A stretch of DNA of 36,868 nt from Bacteroidota bacterium (GTDB lineage Bacteria; Bacteroidota; Bacteroidia; Chitinophagales; Saprospiraceae), in the NCBI GenBank assembly GCA_029781095.1, contig JAKOXM010000478.1, positions 1-36,868 of the forward strand, written 5' to 3'. The notes beneath the pieces are model-generated. The model did no database searches. It was given only the letters and a program-made list of their open reading frames with translations, and was not told the origin of the DNA. Position numbers and translations under genes: made by a program. Below are positions 24,450-35,133 of this stretch, one piece after another (within the stretch, counting starts at the first letter, position 1; the number at the start of each line of letters is the position of its first letter).

Positions 24450-25385
24450 TCAGATTGAGAGAACAGGCACATCTTTCCACAGCCCGACGGGGTATTTCCC
24501 TTCTGCCGCCATTTGTTTGAGCGCGTTTTGCACGGTGTCTTTATCATTCGTGTAGGTAACGCCGTACCATTGGCTGTCGCTGCTCAGCACTTTTACGTCC
24601 ACTTTTCCCGATTTGATAAGGGTATTGACCACCTTGGGGATATAAAATTCAGCCGTCGGGTGGTCCCTGTTTTCAAGCACAAATTCGCGGAACTGGCTTT
24701 CTATTTCCTGCAAAACGGTCGGGTGGAAGCCCCAGAAATTCATCGATACGGGCGTATTGTCGGGCAGAATGTGGCTTGCGCCGTTTTCATCGGTAAATGC
24801 GATCGCGTCGGTGTCAGCCGGGCCTGTTCGTCCGATTTTGGTTCGTTCGACCACATCGGTGAGCAACCCTTCGGCGCTGACAGAACACACCCCGCGCGAT
24901 ACGGTGCCGTTTTCGGAAAGCGTGTTGCCGAGGTGGTAGGCGACCATGGCATACAGTTCGGGCCTGCAATCGTTGCGGAGAAAATCGCCTATGGCGCCAA
25001 AAGCATCGGCGCCGTAAAAATCGTCGGCATTGATCGCGACAAATGGTTCGGTCAGGTGTTCTTTGGCGGATAATATGGCGTGGCCGGTCCCCCAGGGCTT
25101 GGTCCGGCCCGGTGGTTCGTCCAGCCATTCCAGGCCGGTCGTCATCTCCTGAAAAGCGTATTCGGTGTGGATATGCGGCGCCACTTTGCTGCCTACTTTC
25201 TCTATAAAGGCCTCTTCTATGTCGCGGCGAATGACAAAGACAACTTTGCCGAAGCCCGCGCGGATGGCATCAAATACCGAGAATTCGAGAATGGATTCCT
25301 TTCCGGGGCCCATGCCGTCTACTTGCTTGAGGCCACCGTAACGGCTGCCTACACCGGCAGCGAGAATGAGAAGTGTTGGTTTCAT
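24450..25385 (-). CDS. Sugar-phosphate nucleotidyltransferase-like protein (second copy)
   Basis: Exact inverted copy of 11484-12419: a 311-residue NTP_transferase-fold enzyme with LAAGVGSRYGGLKQ at the N-terminus and the ADD metal-site motif. Sugar and nucleotide are undetermined. Confidence 0.86.
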   Translation of the reverse strand: MKPTLLILAAGVGSRYGGLKQVDGMGPGKESILEFSVFDAIRAGFGKVVFVIRRDIEEAFIEKVGSKVAPHIHTEYAFQEMTTGLEWLDEPPGRTKPWGTGHAILSAKEHLTEPFVAINADDFYGADAFGAIGDFLRNDCRPELYAMVAYHLGNTLSENGTVSRGVCSVSAEGLLTDVVERTKIGRTGPADTDAIAFTDENGASHILPDNTPVSMNFWGFHPTVLQEIESQFREFVLENRDHPTAEFYIPKVVNTLIKSGKVDVKVLSSDSQWYGVTYTNDKDTVQNALKQMAAEGKYPVGLWKDVPVLSI

Positions 25386-25487
25386 CGATCGTTTGTGTTA
25401 TGTTAAGCAGGTGCCTGGGTGTCACAAAGAATGTTCCTGAAATGCAGGTTTAAAGAAAAAATAATCGGCACCTGTTCTTTTTAAAGG

Positions 25488-25503
25488 CTGTGTACGCACA
25501 CAG
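25488..25503. promoter_or_regulatory. Candidate operator palindrome (second copy)
   Basis: CTGTGTACGCACACAG, mirror of 11366-11381, in the divergent gap before the transporter gene. Confidence 0.33.
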
Positions 25504-25591
25504 GATGAAAATAATTTGGATGTTTGCAATCAGTTGGGCCATTCCGGCCACGAAAAACACCTGACGCTCTATTTTAAAAAGTCGCAAAAGT

Positions 25592-26866
25592 ATGCAGAAT
25601 TCTACCACCCGCAATTCAAACTACCTTTACCAGATCACCATCATAGGCCTGCTGTTTTTCATTTTCGGGTTTGTGACGTGGTTGAACGGTACTTTGATCC
25701 CGTTTCTGAAGCTCGCTTGTCAGTTAGACACACTTCAGGCCCTGTTTGTAACATTTGCCTTTTACATCAGCTATTTTTTCCTGGCCATCCCGTCTTCGCA
25801 AATACTGAAACGCACGGGTTTTAAAAACGGCATGGCGCTCGGCCTGCTGGTCATGGCCATCGGATGCCTGATCTTTATTCCGGCGGCTGAAATGCGGTTA
25901 TTTCCCCTGTTCCTGACCGGGCTTTTTGTTCAGGGCATGGGTCTGGCACTGCTTCAAACCGCTTCCAACCCCTACATCAGCATCATCGGACCCATCGACA
26001 GCGCAGCGCAGCGCATCAGCATCATGGGCATCTGCAACAAGGTGGCCGGCATTCTCAGTCCTTTGATTTTGAGCAGTATTGTGCTGAAAAATGCAAGCGA
26101 CATCGAGCGGCAGATCACGGAAGCCACCGATCCCGTCATCAAAACGGGCCTGCTCGACGAACTGGCCGGGCGGGTGGTCTCGCCCTATATCGTGATGGCT
26201 GTCGTTCTGGCGCTGCTGGCGGCCATGATCCGCCGTTCGTCACTGCCTGAAATTGACACCAACGCGGAATCTACAGATACAGGTGCAGGCGCCGCTATCG
26301 GCGCGGGTCGCACGTCGGTGTGGCAATACCCGCACCTCGTGCTGGGCGCGCTTGCCATTTTCATGTACGTCGGCGCCGAAGTAATGGCTGGCGACGTGAT
26401 CGGCATCTACGGGAAATCGCTGGGTTTCAGCCTCGACAAAACCAAATATTTCACCACTTTCACCCTGGGCTCCATGCTCCTGGGCTATGTGTTGAGCATC
26501 GCCCTGATCCCGAAACTCGTTTCGCAACAAAATTTCCTGAAATATTCGGCAATCCTCGGCATTGTACTCACCACCATGACGTATCTGACGTCCGGGTCGA
26601 CTGCCGTGATGTGCATCGCCCTGCTCGGCCTTGCCAATGCCGTGATGTGGCCGGCCATTTTCCCGCTTGCCATCAATGGTCTGGGCAGGTTCACCCAGAT
26701 CGGATCGGCGCTGCTGGTGATGGGCATAGCAGGCGGTGCTGTGCTTCCGCAGATATACGGGCTGCTGCAAAAAACCATCAGTTTTCAGTCGGCATTCCTG
26801 GTTGTCATGCTGCCGTGCTATGCGTATATTCTGTATTACGCAGCAGCAGGGTATAAGCCGAGGTGA
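25592..26866 (+). CDS. FHS-family sugar:H+ symporter, GluP-like (second copy)
   Basis: Exact inverted copy of 10003-11277: a 12-helix inner-membrane hexose transporter candidate with LQTASNPY, where Gln122 replaces the FucP coupling glutamate. Confidence 0.9.
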   Translation: MQNSTTRNSNYLYQITIIGLLFFIFGFVTWLNGTLIPFLKLACQLDTLQALFVTFAFYISYFFLAIPSSQILKRTGFKNGMALGLLVMAIGCLIFIPAAEMRLFPLFLTGLFVQGMGLALLQTASNPYISIIGPIDSAAQRISIMGICNKVAGILSPLILSSIVLKNASDIERQITEATDPVIKTGLLDELAGRVVSPYIVMAVVLALLAAMIRRSSLPEIDTNAESTDTGAGAAIGAGRTSVWQYPHLVLGALAIFMYVGAEVMAGDVIGIYGKSLGFSLDKTKYFTTFTLGSMLLGYVLSIALIPKLVSQQNFLKYSAILGIVLTTMTYLTSGSTAVMCIALLGLANAVMWPAIFPLAINGLGRFTQIGSALLVMGIAGGAVLPQIYGLLQKTISFQSAFLVVMLPCYAYILYYAAAGYKPR

Positions 26867-26868
26867 GG

Positions 26869-27092
26869 TTATTGTTGCATTGTTTCATTGTTGCATTGCT
26901 TCATTGATTCACTGTTAGATTGTTGCATTGCTTCAGTGTCATTGCCGGTGTTTAACCTTTAATAATCAAGGGCTATAAATGGTTGAAGTATAACCACTTA
27001 TAGCCCTTGATTATTAATATGCCTGTTGCTCCTTCCGTCAGATTTCAGCGCAACGCACCAACAATGAAGCAATCTAACAGTGCAACAATGAA
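26869..27092. repeat. Inverted 8-bp-period arrays flanking a hairpin (second copy)
   Basis: Mirror of 9777-10000. The longer array now lies on the left side of the hairpin. Confidence 0.78.
26959..27017. terminator. 26-bp-arm hairpin, possible bidirectional terminator (second copy)
   Basis: Mirror of 9852-9910, between the convergent transporter and PpiC genes. Confidence 0.58.
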
Positions 27093-29057
27093 TTACTTCT
27101 TGATCAAGCTCTTCAACACATCCTCGTTCACTTTCACCGGGTACTCCTTGCGGAGGTCTTCCACCCACTGTTTTTCCAGGAAATCCTGGTAGTCGGCGAC
27201 GGCGTATCCGCGCGCTTCTGAAAGCGTTTTGGCGGTGGGCGGCACGATCTCTTCGATTTTGAAGAAAGAAGCGGTTTTGGTACCGGCATCCGATTTGGTA
27301 TCGGTCATATCACCTGCTTTCCATTTATCTCCGAGGTCCTTGTTCTTGCCCTTTTCGTACATTTTCTCGATGACGGTGAGTGTCTCGTTGTCCTCTTTTT
27401 TATTGTATTTCTTCAGGACATCGGCTGACGGGTGTTTTGCTGCGTATTCGCGCACTTCCATCACGACCTTGGGATCGTCCGTTTTAAGCGTATAAATGCT
27501 GACCCGGGCGCGCTCATCCCATTTGTACTTGTCTTTCAGGTTTGCGTTGAAGTGTTTTTCCAGACCAATGGAATCGATATTGGCTTTGTCCCAAACGTTT
27601 TGTTTGAGCGCCTCGAACAACAGGATACCTTCTTCGTATTCGCGCATCAGCGACTTGAAATCGGGGTATTTTTTGTCGAGCTGGCTTTCTTCGAAGTGCA
27701 TGGCCGTTTCGTCCGACCAGGTTTTGTAGAGTTTTTGCACCGTTTCCATCAGAGGCATACCGGCGCCGCGCATGCGGTCGCGACCCGAACGAGCGCAAAA
27801 TTCTTCAAAGTCCGCTACCGTGAAGTTTTGATCTTTCAGGCGCATCAACACGTCCTGTGGCCGATTGGGATCGGGTTTCCACCTGAAAGTAAGAAAAAGG
27901 GAGTCCTGCTGTTTGCCGGCCCACTGTTCCAGCACTTTCGGAAACTCCTTGAAGTTGCTTTCCTTTTTAATGCGCCCGATCATGATCTGCTTGGCGATTT
28001 CGCTGCGGCTGTCGCGTTTGACGCGTTCGGTCAATACACGTTTCACGCTTTCGAAACTGCCCATCGGACGCTGGCTGAGACGCTTGATAATATGCCAGCC
28101 AATGGTGGTTTCCACGGGTTTGCTGATGTCTCCATCTTTTTGCAAAGCAAAAGCGGCGTCTTCAAATGACCTTTGGTAATGGTTAATCCCGAAAAATCCC
28201 AGGTAACCGCCTTTTGTGGCCGAGGTCTTGTCTTCGGAAAAACGCTTGCAGGCGTCCTCCCAATTGGCGCCGTTCGCCAGGGACGCATATACGCTGTCGA
28301 CGCGGACTTTCAGGTCTGCATTTTTGGCGGGGTTATCGGTCTTGCGGATCAATATCTGTGCAACTTCCATTTCGCCGCGCGCGGGGCGGAAAGCGTTGAC
28401 CCGCACGATGTGGTAGCCCGCGTTGGAGCGAACGAGTTTGATATCGCCGGGTTTGGAAGCGTATATGACCTTTTCGAGGTCGTAATAGCCATCAGGCAGC
28501 ATGGCTGTTACGAAGCCGAGGTTACCCTTATTCTCCTTGGCAGATTTGTCTTCGGAACTGTCGGCAGCAATCTGCTCGTAGGAAGCGCCGCCTTTGATCA
28601 TTTTCAGCATGTTCATGGCGCGGCTGTAAGCGCGCAGCGAGTCGGCTGCCTTGGCGTTGCGGTCGCAGGCGATAAAAATATGGCTCACGTCCACGTCCTG
28701 CAGCATGCGATCGTACGTTTCCCGAATCAGTTTGTCAGTCACCTCCTTATCGACGAGGTAGGAGTTGGCCAGTTGACGGCGGTAACCTTCGAGTTCGGTT
28801 TTGAGCGCCGGAATGGTATCGAGGCGCATGTCGCGCGCCTTTTGCACCTTCAGTTTGAACTTGATATACAGGTCGAGGTAGTCACGCAGCGATTTTTCGG
28901 AGAAATCGGCCTTGTCCTGGTTGGTTTTGGCATAGATGTATTTGAATTCCGAAACAGGCACCGGGTTACCTTTAACGGTAAAAAGTGCCGGATCGGTTTG
29001 TGCAAATGCAGCAGAGGCAATAAGAATAAATGCTGCGGTAGCAATGTGTTTGAACAT
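27093..29057 (-). CDS. Secreted double-PpiC peptidyl-prolyl isomerase (second copy)
   Basis: Exact inverted copy of 7812-9776: a 654-residue periplasmic folding factor with a signal peptide ending AFA and parvulin domains at about 122-221 and 229-327. Confidence 0.9.
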   Translation of the reverse strand: MFKHIATAAFILIASAAFAQTDPALFTVKGNPVPVSEFKYIYAKTNQDKADFSEKSLRDYLDLYIKFKLKVQKARDMRLDTIPALKTELEGYRRQLANSYLVDKEVTDKLIRETYDRMLQDVDVSHIFIACDRNAKAADSLRAYSRAMNMLKMIKGGASYEQIAADSSEDKSAKENKGNLGFVTAMLPDGYYDLEKVIYASKPGDIKLVRSNAGYHIVRVNAFRPARGEMEVAQILIRKTDNPAKNADLKVRVDSVYASLANGANWEDACKRFSEDKTSATKGGYLGFFGINHYQRSFEDAAFALQKDGDISKPVETTIGWHIIKRLSQRPMGSFESVKRVLTERVKRDSRSEIAKQIMIGRIKKESNFKEFPKVLEQWAGKQQDSLFLTFRWKPDPNRPQDVLMRLKDQNFTVADFEEFCARSGRDRMRGAGMPLMETVQKLYKTWSDETAMHFEESQLDKKYPDFKSLMREYEEGILLFEALKQNVWDKANIDSIGLEKHFNANLKDKYKWDERARVSIYTLKTDDPKVVMEVREYAAKHPSADVLKKYNKKEDNETLTVIEKMYEKGKNKDLGDKWKAGDMTDTKSDAGTKTASFFKIEEIVPPTAKTLSEARGYAVADYQDFLEKQWVEDLRKEYPVKVNEDVLKSLIKK

Positions 29058-29125
29058 GGTAGACGGCGTAGATTGGTTTGCAATAAATCCACCTGTAAAA
29101 GGAGGAGGGGAAGGATTTGGGCGGG

Positions 29126-29133
29126 CAAAATTA
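29126..29133 (-). promoter_or_regulatory. -7 element upstream of the PpiC-domain gene (second copy)
   Basis: TAATTTTG on the minus strand, mirror of 7736-7743. Confidence 0.33.
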
Positions 29134-29229
29134 GGAAAGGGCGCCAAAAGCGCCGGTTTGGACACGCGTTTTTGAAAATGTTAACAGGAGAATGACCATT
29201 CAGGCAACAGAGAGCAGGTGACAAATGTG

Positions 29230-30939
29230 TTAATTCGTCTTCGTTTGCCTGAAATCTTTTGCCTGCAACGACAACATCGACTCTCCGCGCCATTGTTCTT
29301 CGCGCAGGTTGAACGCAATATCGAACGCTCCGTTTTTTACTTTTTCGAACGCTTCCGCCAGGCCGAAACCGATACCCGTCATCACTTTCCGGCCGTCGGC
29401 ATGTCGTATCGACAGGCGTATGTGGTTGTTGGACAACGGGCGGCTCTGGCCAGTGTCGACCACCCCTTCCGCCCAGAAGACGGGGTTGCGGTTGTGGGGA
29501 CCGAACGGCTCGAACTGGCGCAACAATCGCCGGAACGCCGGCGTGATGTCTTCGAGCCTGATCCGGGCGCACACATCCAGCAGCGGGCTGGTATTTTCCG
29601 GGCTGATCTGCTCGCAGGCAATGGATTCGAAACGTTCGGCAAAAGCCTCCACATTTTCTACCGGCATTTGCATACCCGCTGCGTGGGCATGGCCGCCGTA
29701 GGAATAAAACAGGTCTTCGCATTGCTGCAGCGCCGCATACAGATCGAAACCCGGCACCGAGCGCGCCGAGCCTACGGCCCGGTCATTGCTGTGCGTCAGG
29801 ATGACCGAGGGTTTGTGGAAGGCCTCGGTCATGCGGCTGGCGGAAATGCCGATGATGCCTTTATGCCATTCGGGGCTGTATAAAACAATGCTTTTTCGTG
29901 TTTCCCAGCCCGGCTGGTCCGTGAATCGCTGCCGCGCCTGATCGGCCATGGCATAGTCTACTTCGCGGCGCTCGCGATTGCGCTGCACGAGGGTACCGGC
30001 GCAGTCGACAGCGCTGTTTCGGTCGGCGGAAAGGAGCAGCCGCACGGCATCGCGCGCATCGCCGAGGCGACCCGCCGCGTTGATGAGCGGCCCGAGGCCG
30101 AATACCAGATCACTCACATCGAGGGGAAATGGCCGGTTGATCCGGCTCATCAGCGCCCAGAGGCCGACGCGGGGAGAATGGTTCAGCCGGTGTAGTCCGA
30201 AATGGGTCAGGATACGGTTTTCGCCGGTTATGGGAACAATATCGCAGGCAATGCTGACGGCCACGAGATCGAGCAGATCATCGATCTCTTCCTGTGGGGT
30301 GTTGTTGTGTAACGCCAGCGCCTGGGCCAGTTTGAAAGCGATGCCGCAGCCGCTGAGTTCCTTGTAGGGATAAGGGCAGTCGGCGCGCTTGGGATCGAGG
30401 TTGGCCACCGCGCCGGGCAGGCCGCCTTCCGGCAGGTGATGATCACAGACGATGAAGTCGATGCCATAATTTTTTGCCAGCGCAACCGCTTCGTGGGCCT
30501 TGATACCGCAATCGATCGCAATGACAAGGGTGGCGCCGGTCTCGCGGGCATATTCCACACTGCGCAGGCTCACGCCGTAGCCTTCCTTCTCGCGGTCGGG
30601 CAGGTAATAATCGAGGTTGCGGTAAAAACCGGACAGAAAGGCAAACATCAGCGCCACGCTGGTGGTGCCGTCTACGTCGTAATCGCCGTACAGCAGTATG
30701 CGTTCGTCGCCTTTCAGGGCCTTGTCGAGACGCTCTACAGCAAGCTCCATATCCTTCATTAAGAATGGATTGTGAAGATCGTCGAGGCTCGGGCGGAAAA
30801 AAGTGCGGGCTTCTTCGAATGTTTTGATCCCGCGCTGGACAAGCAGCCGGCAAAACAGGGGATCAATCCCCAGGGCGGCGTGGAGCGCTTGTTCGGCCTT
30901 TTCGTCGGTCGGAATGATTTGCCAGCGGGGAGATATCAT
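29230..30939 (-). CDS. recJ: Single-stranded-DNA-specific exonuclease RecJ (second copy)
   Basis: Exact inverted copy of 5930-7639: 569 residues with intact DHH and DHHA1 motifs. Two identical full-length recJ genes within 37 kb would be very unusual for a chromosome, which is one reason to suspect the palindrome is not native. Confidence 0.94.
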   Translation of the reverse strand: MISPRWQIIPTDEKAEQALHAALGIDPLFCRLLVQRGIKTFEEARTFFRPSLDDLHNPFLMKDMELAVERLDKALKGDERILLYGDYDVDGTTSVALMFAFLSGFYRNLDYYLPDREKEGYGVSLRSVEYARETGATLVIAIDCGIKAHEAVALAKNYGIDFIVCDHHLPEGGLPGAVANLDPKRADCPYPYKELSGCGIAFKLAQALALHNNTPQEEIDDLLDLVAVSIACDIVPITGENRILTHFGLHRLNHSPRVGLWALMSRINRPFPLDVSDLVFGLGPLINAAGRLGDARDAVRLLLSADRNSAVDCAGTLVQRNRERREVDYAMADQARQRFTDQPGWETRKSIVLYSPEWHKGIIGISASRMTEAFHKPSVILTHSNDRAVGSARSVPGFDLYAALQQCEDLFYSYGGHAHAAGMQMPVENVEAFAERFESIACEQISPENTSPLLDVCARIRLEDITPAFRRLLRQFEPFGPHNRNPVFWAEGVVDTGQSRPLSNNHIRLSIRHADGRKVMTGIGFGLAEAFEKVKNGAFDIAFNLREEQWRGESMLSLQAKDFRQTKTN

Positions 30940-30968
30940 AGTTGGGGAGATATTTTCGTTTCGGGGGG

Positions 30969-31000
30969 CTAAAATAAGGAAAAGTTCCGAAAAATTCCAA
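30969..31000 (-). promoter_or_regulatory. Putative recJ promoter (second copy)
   Basis: TTG-N21-TATTTTAG on the minus strand, ending 29 nt before the recJ ATG. Confidence 0.43.
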
Positions 31001-31185
31001 TATACCGAGCAGTTCCGGCCATCGAACGCTTTCATTCGGCGCAAAGGTGTATCAATCCGTGTTATCAGGAAATATATTCTGTTCCGGCAGGAATTGATTC
31101 GTCCCGGAAGACGGCCTGTTCGGTAAAAAGATGAAGGGTTCGCAATTTGGTTGAATGAATTCTCAACTGACCGGGTATCTTTGCT

Positions 31186-31268
31186 GTTCATGGCACACTG
31201 ATGACACAGATTAAAAAGATTTACACAGTGAAAATCAGTCAAATCTGTGTCATCAGCGTGCCATGAAC
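31186..31268. repeat. Palindromic intergenic element, type B (second copy)
   Basis: Mirror of 5601-5683, with 27-bp arms and one mismatch. Confidence 0.82.
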
Positions 31269-31438
31269 GTTTGGGACGATTTTTGCTCCTTGTTACAAAA
31301 TCCGTTTCAAACGTCTCAATGACCTCGCGGCATTAAAATGCACAGCCGCGACAGAGTGCCCGCCACCAGATAATTTGCAAGCACAGGATGCACCACGACC
31401 CTGAATCTTGCCCCGGCCCCGAAACCCTTTAAACTTCC

Positions 31439-31446
31439 TATTTTAG
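31439..31446 (+). promoter_or_regulatory. Possible -7 element before the DUF3536 start (second copy)
   Basis: TATTTTAG followed by CACCC and the ATG, mirror of 5423-5430. Confidence 0.28.
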
Positions 31447-31451
31447 CACCC

Positions 31452-33905
31452 ATGTCCCGTTCAAATAAGTACGTGTGTATACACGGTCATTTCTATCAAC
31501 CGCCCCGAGAAAATGCGTGGCTCGAAATCGTAGAACAACAGGAATCGGCGAGGCCCTTCCACGACTGGAACGCCCGCATCAACTTCGAATGCTACGCACC
31601 CAATGCGGCTGCCCGCATCCTCGACGACCAGGGCTGGATCACCAAGATCCGGAACAACTATAATCGCATTTCCTGGAACTTCGGCCCTACCCTGCTGACC
31701 TGGCTGGAACAAAACGACCCGGAAGCGTACAACCTCATCCAGCAGGCCGACAAACGCAGCATGGAGCGCTTCGGCGGTCACGGCTCGGCACTGGCACAGG
31801 TGCACAGCCACCTCATCATGCCCCTTTGCAACTATCGCGACAAGGTGACGCAAGTCTGGTGGGGTATCCGCGATTTTGAACACCGTTTCGGCCGCTACCC
31901 CGAGGGTATCTGGCTGGCCGAAACGGCCGTGAACACCGATACGCTCGAAGTACTGGCGTCACATGGCATCCAGTTCACCGTACTTGCGCCGCGGCAGGCA
32001 AAAGCCGTGCGCCGCATGCCCGACCCGGATAAAAAACAGGCTGCCGAAAGCGATTCGCCGGCCGAATGGCAAAGCGTGAATTCCGAAAGCATCGATACCC
32101 GGCACCCGTACTGGTGTCTGTTGCCGAGCGGCAGGCGCATCGCGCTCTATTTCTACCACGGCGGTATCGCCCAGGAGGTTGCTTTCAACGGCCTGCTCAA
32201 CAGCGGCACCAATTTCGCGAAAAGAATGACGAGCCTTTTTGACGAAAACGACGAACCGCAAATCGCCCATATCGCTACCGACGGCGAGAGCTATGGCCAC
32301 CACCACCGTTTCGGCGAAATGGCGCTGGCCGATTGTCTCAACCAGATCGAGGACAACGGCGAAGCCAAACTGACCAATTATGGCCAGTTTCTCGAGCTCT
32401 TCCCTCCGGAATGGGAAGTAGAGATACACGAAAATTCGTCGTGGAGCTGCGTGCACGGTATCGAACGCTGGCGCGCGGATTGCGGCTGCAACACCGGCGG
32501 GCGACCGGGCTGGCACCAGCGCTGGAGAAAGCCCCTGCGCGACACGCTCGACTGGCTGCGCGACCAGCTGGCACCCATATTCGAACGGGAAGCAGCCCGA
32601 TTCCTGCGCGACCCCTGGGTCGCCCGCAACGAATACATCGAGGTGATGCTCGACCGCAGCAACGAGAACGTGGCCAAATTTCTGGCCAAACACGCCCGCC
32701 GGGAGCTGAGTCTGCTGGAAGAGGTCATGGTGTTGCGGCTGCTCGAAATACAGCGGCACGCAGTACTGATGTACACGAGTTGCGGCTGGTTTTTCGACGA
32801 GATTTCCGGTATCGAAACCAACCAGATTCTCCAGTATGCCCTGCGGGCACTGGACTACGCAAAAGACGTGGCGCACGTCGATCTGCACGCGGAATTCAAC
32901 AAACGCCTGGCGGAAGCCCCGAGTAATGTCGTGGCAAACGGTGCCGTCAGTTTTCTGCAAAACGTCGTGCCCACACGCGTGACGCTCGAACGCGTGGCGA
33001 TGCACTTCGCCGTCGCCTCGCTGTTCGAAGACGATCCGGAAGGGCTGGATTTGTTCAATTACAAGGCCTCGGTCGAGTTTTTCGAAAAAATAGAAGCCGG
33101 CAAAACGCAGTACACCGCGGGGCGCCTGTCCATTCGCTCCCGGCTGAGTCATGCGGAAAAAACGTTTTGCTTTGCCGTGCTGTACCTCGGCCAGCAGCAC
33201 ATCATCGGCAACATCAGCGCTACCATGAACCGCACGACCTTCGACGCCATGTGGCAGCGCACCTCGAAGGCTTTCAATATCGCCAACCTCGGCGAGGTGA
33301 TCGGTATCCTGCAGGAGTATTTCGGCCCTGAAAAATTCACGCTGGCGAGCCTCTTCGCCGACGAAAAAATCAAGATCATCCGCGAGATCACCGAGTCCGG
33401 CCTCGCTTCGGCGGAGTCGTCTTTCCGCAGCGTTTTCGATTCCAACTACCAGCTGATGACGGGGCTGGAAGAAGCCGATCTGCCCCTCCCGGATGCATGG
33501 CGCAATATCGCCGCTTACGTGCTGAATGCCGACCTGCTCAATTATTTCAAAAACGGGGATACCAAAGACGTCAGGACCCTCCTGCGCGTTTCGAACAACC
33601 TGAAACGCTGGCAGGTAAAACTGAACGACGAGGATGCCGTCCGGCACGCCATCAGCGAGCGCATCTATCGCGAAATAGAGCGAATCGACCTCGACGAATC
33701 TTCCGCGCCGCGCGTGGAATGGCTCAACGACGTGCTCCTGATCGTTCAAAAAATGAACCTGAAACCGGACGTATGGAAAAGCCAGAATGTTTTCTACCTG
33801 CTCACCAAAGGTTACCGGAAAGGGCAGTGGGTATTCGTCAACGAAGAATGGAAAGCCGCTTTCGAGCACCTTGCAGGGCTGCTGAAAGTCCGGCTGAAGG
33901 TGTGA
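31452..33905 (+). CDS. Glycoside hydrolase family 57-like protein with DUF3536 (second copy)
   Basis: Exact inverted copy of 2964-5417: an 817-residue cytoplasmic alpha-glucan-active enzyme candidate with HGHFYQP, Glu157 and Asp277 at the GH57 catalytic positions. Confidence 0.86.
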   Translation: MSRSNKYVCIHGHFYQPPRENAWLEIVEQQESARPFHDWNARINFECYAPNAAARILDDQGWITKIRNNYNRISWNFGPTLLTWLEQNDPEAYNLIQQADKRSMERFGGHGSALAQVHSHLIMPLCNYRDKVTQVWWGIRDFEHRFGRYPEGIWLAETAVNTDTLEVLASHGIQFTVLAPRQAKAVRRMPDPDKKQAAESDSPAEWQSVNSESIDTRHPYWCLLPSGRRIALYFYHGGIAQEVAFNGLLNSGTNFAKRMTSLFDENDEPQIAHIATDGESYGHHHRFGEMALADCLNQIEDNGEAKLTNYGQFLELFPPEWEVEIHENSSWSCVHGIERWRADCGCNTGGRPGWHQRWRKPLRDTLDWLRDQLAPIFEREAARFLRDPWVARNEYIEVMLDRSNENVAKFLAKHARRELSLLEEVMVLRLLEIQRHAVLMYTSCGWFFDEISGIETNQILQYALRALDYAKDVAHVDLHAEFNKRLAEAPSNVVANGAVSFLQNVVPTRVTLERVAMHFAVASLFEDDPEGLDLFNYKASVEFFEKIEAGKTQYTAGRLSIRSRLSHAEKTFCFAVLYLGQQHIIGNISATMNRTTFDAMWQRTSKAFNIANLGEVIGILQEYFGPEKFTLASLFADEKIKIIREITESGLASAESSFRSVFDSNYQLMTGLEEADLPLPDAWRNIAAYVLNADLLNYFKNGDTKDVRTLLRVSNNLKRWQVKLNDEDAVRHAISERIYREIERIDLDESSAPRVEWLNDVLLIVQKMNLKPDVWKSQNVFYLLTKGYRKGQWVFVNEEWKAAFEHLAGLLKVRLKV

Positions 33906-34259
33906 TCATGTGTGCAGGCTTTTTGGTTGAGATGGTTGAGAAAAGTTAGTAATTTCTAATGGGAGTGTTCATTTTTGGCCATTTTTGATTGAAAATCGCC
34001 CAACCAGACGCGGACATATTTTACATACTTGTTGCGATATAACTGATTGAAAATCAGTATTTTTTCAAAAAAACATCAATCTGCCCGCTTACTCATCAGA
34101 TGGCCCTGACCATTTGATGAATGATCAACTCAAATTGGTCGCAGTGCCGATAAAAGAACCCGCAGCTTGCGCTTTGGGCTGACTAATTGATTATCATGCC
34201 ACAACAACTCTATTAGAAACTGTTGTAAAATCTGAAAATTGACCTACCTCAACCCTTCC
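33906..34259. other. Convergent intergenic region (second copy)
   Basis: Mirror of 2610-2963; only the hairpin with a T-run stands out. Confidence 0.55.
34042..34066 (+). terminator. Possible intrinsic terminator of the DUF3536 gene (second copy)
   Basis: ACTGATTGAAAATCAGT followed by ATTTTTTC on the plus strand, mirror of 2803-2827. Confidence 0.38.
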
Positions 34260-34874
34260 TCAACGCCGGATCACCTTGAACGCTATGCCGCGGCCCTGTC
34301 CCTGCATGATGGCGAGGTTGATCCAGGCCAGCGCAAACTGCTCCAGCAGGGACACCCTGTCATCGCCGCCGAAATCGTAACATTCCGCAAACCCCGCGTC
34401 GAGAGCGAGTTGCCGGGCTGTCGTTTTGCCCTTTTCCGAACTGCCTGCCATAAACATATCGATGGCTGTATCGCCGTAAGACGGGTCGCGCATGTTTTCA
34501 AAACCCGTTGAATTAAAGCATTTTACGAGATGTCCTCCTTTCGTCAGGGCTTTTAAGGCCTCAAAAGTGTCGGCATACGGCTCCGGTCGCGTGCGCACCG
34601 AGTTCATGGCATCGATGATGACTTTTCCCGCCACGTCGCCCATCTGTTCTGCAATTGCAATGACTGACTGCGGCGTAGCTGCGATAAGCACGACGTCCGA
34701 GGCTTTTACGGCGTCGGCGACTGAGTGGACTGTGGTGTTGGGCAATTGAAGCAGTTCCTTGCCCTTGAAGTCTGCCGTATCCCGCACGCCCAGGCGAATG
34801 GTGTGACCGGCTTTTGCCCAACGTTCGGCCAATGCGCCGCCGACGTTGCCGGTTCCGATAATTGCGATGTTCAT
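34260..34874 (-). CDS. NADPH-dependent F420 reductase-like oxidoreductase (second copy)
   Basis: Exact inverted copy of 1995-2609: a 204-residue Rossmann-fold protein opening with IAIIGTGNVGG. Substrate unknown. Confidence 0.86.
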   Translation of the reverse strand: MNIAIIGTGNVGGALAERWAKAGHTIRLGVRDTADFKGKELLQLPNTTVHSVADAVKASDVVLIAATPQSVIAIAEQMGDVAGKVIIDAMNSVRTRPEPYADTFEALKALTKGGHLVKCFNSTGFENMRDPSYGDTAIDMFMAGSSEKGKTTARQLALDAGFAECYDFGGDDRVSLLEQFALAWINLAIMQGQGRGIAFKVIRR

Positions 34875-34955
34875 ACGTATTGAATGATTAATGGTGCAAA
34901 TGTTGGGTTAAAAATACTTTATTGGTTATCAATAATTTAGTAAGGCAAATTTATC

Positions 34956-35099
34956 AGATAACTCGAAGTCTAATGTCGTCAACTTTACAAGTAAAACAGG
35001 ACTCGGATTACATAGATTGGACGCGGATTTTTCAATTCGATCTGTATCCAATCTGTGTAATCTAAGTGCCTTCACGCTAAGGTGGCATTCGAGTTATCT
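34956..35099. repeat. Nested palindromic element, type A (second copy)
   Basis: Mirror of 1770-1913, bounded by AGATAACTCGAA and TTCGAGTTATCT. Confidence 0.72.
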
Positions 35100-35133
35100 A
35101 AAACACCCATAGGCAATCGAGGTTTAGGCGAGC

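Larger units (their letters stand above)
30940..31451. other. Divergent intergenic region upstream of recJ (second copy)
   Basis: Mirror of 5418-5929, with the type B palindrome and the recJ promoter candidate. Confidence 0.6.
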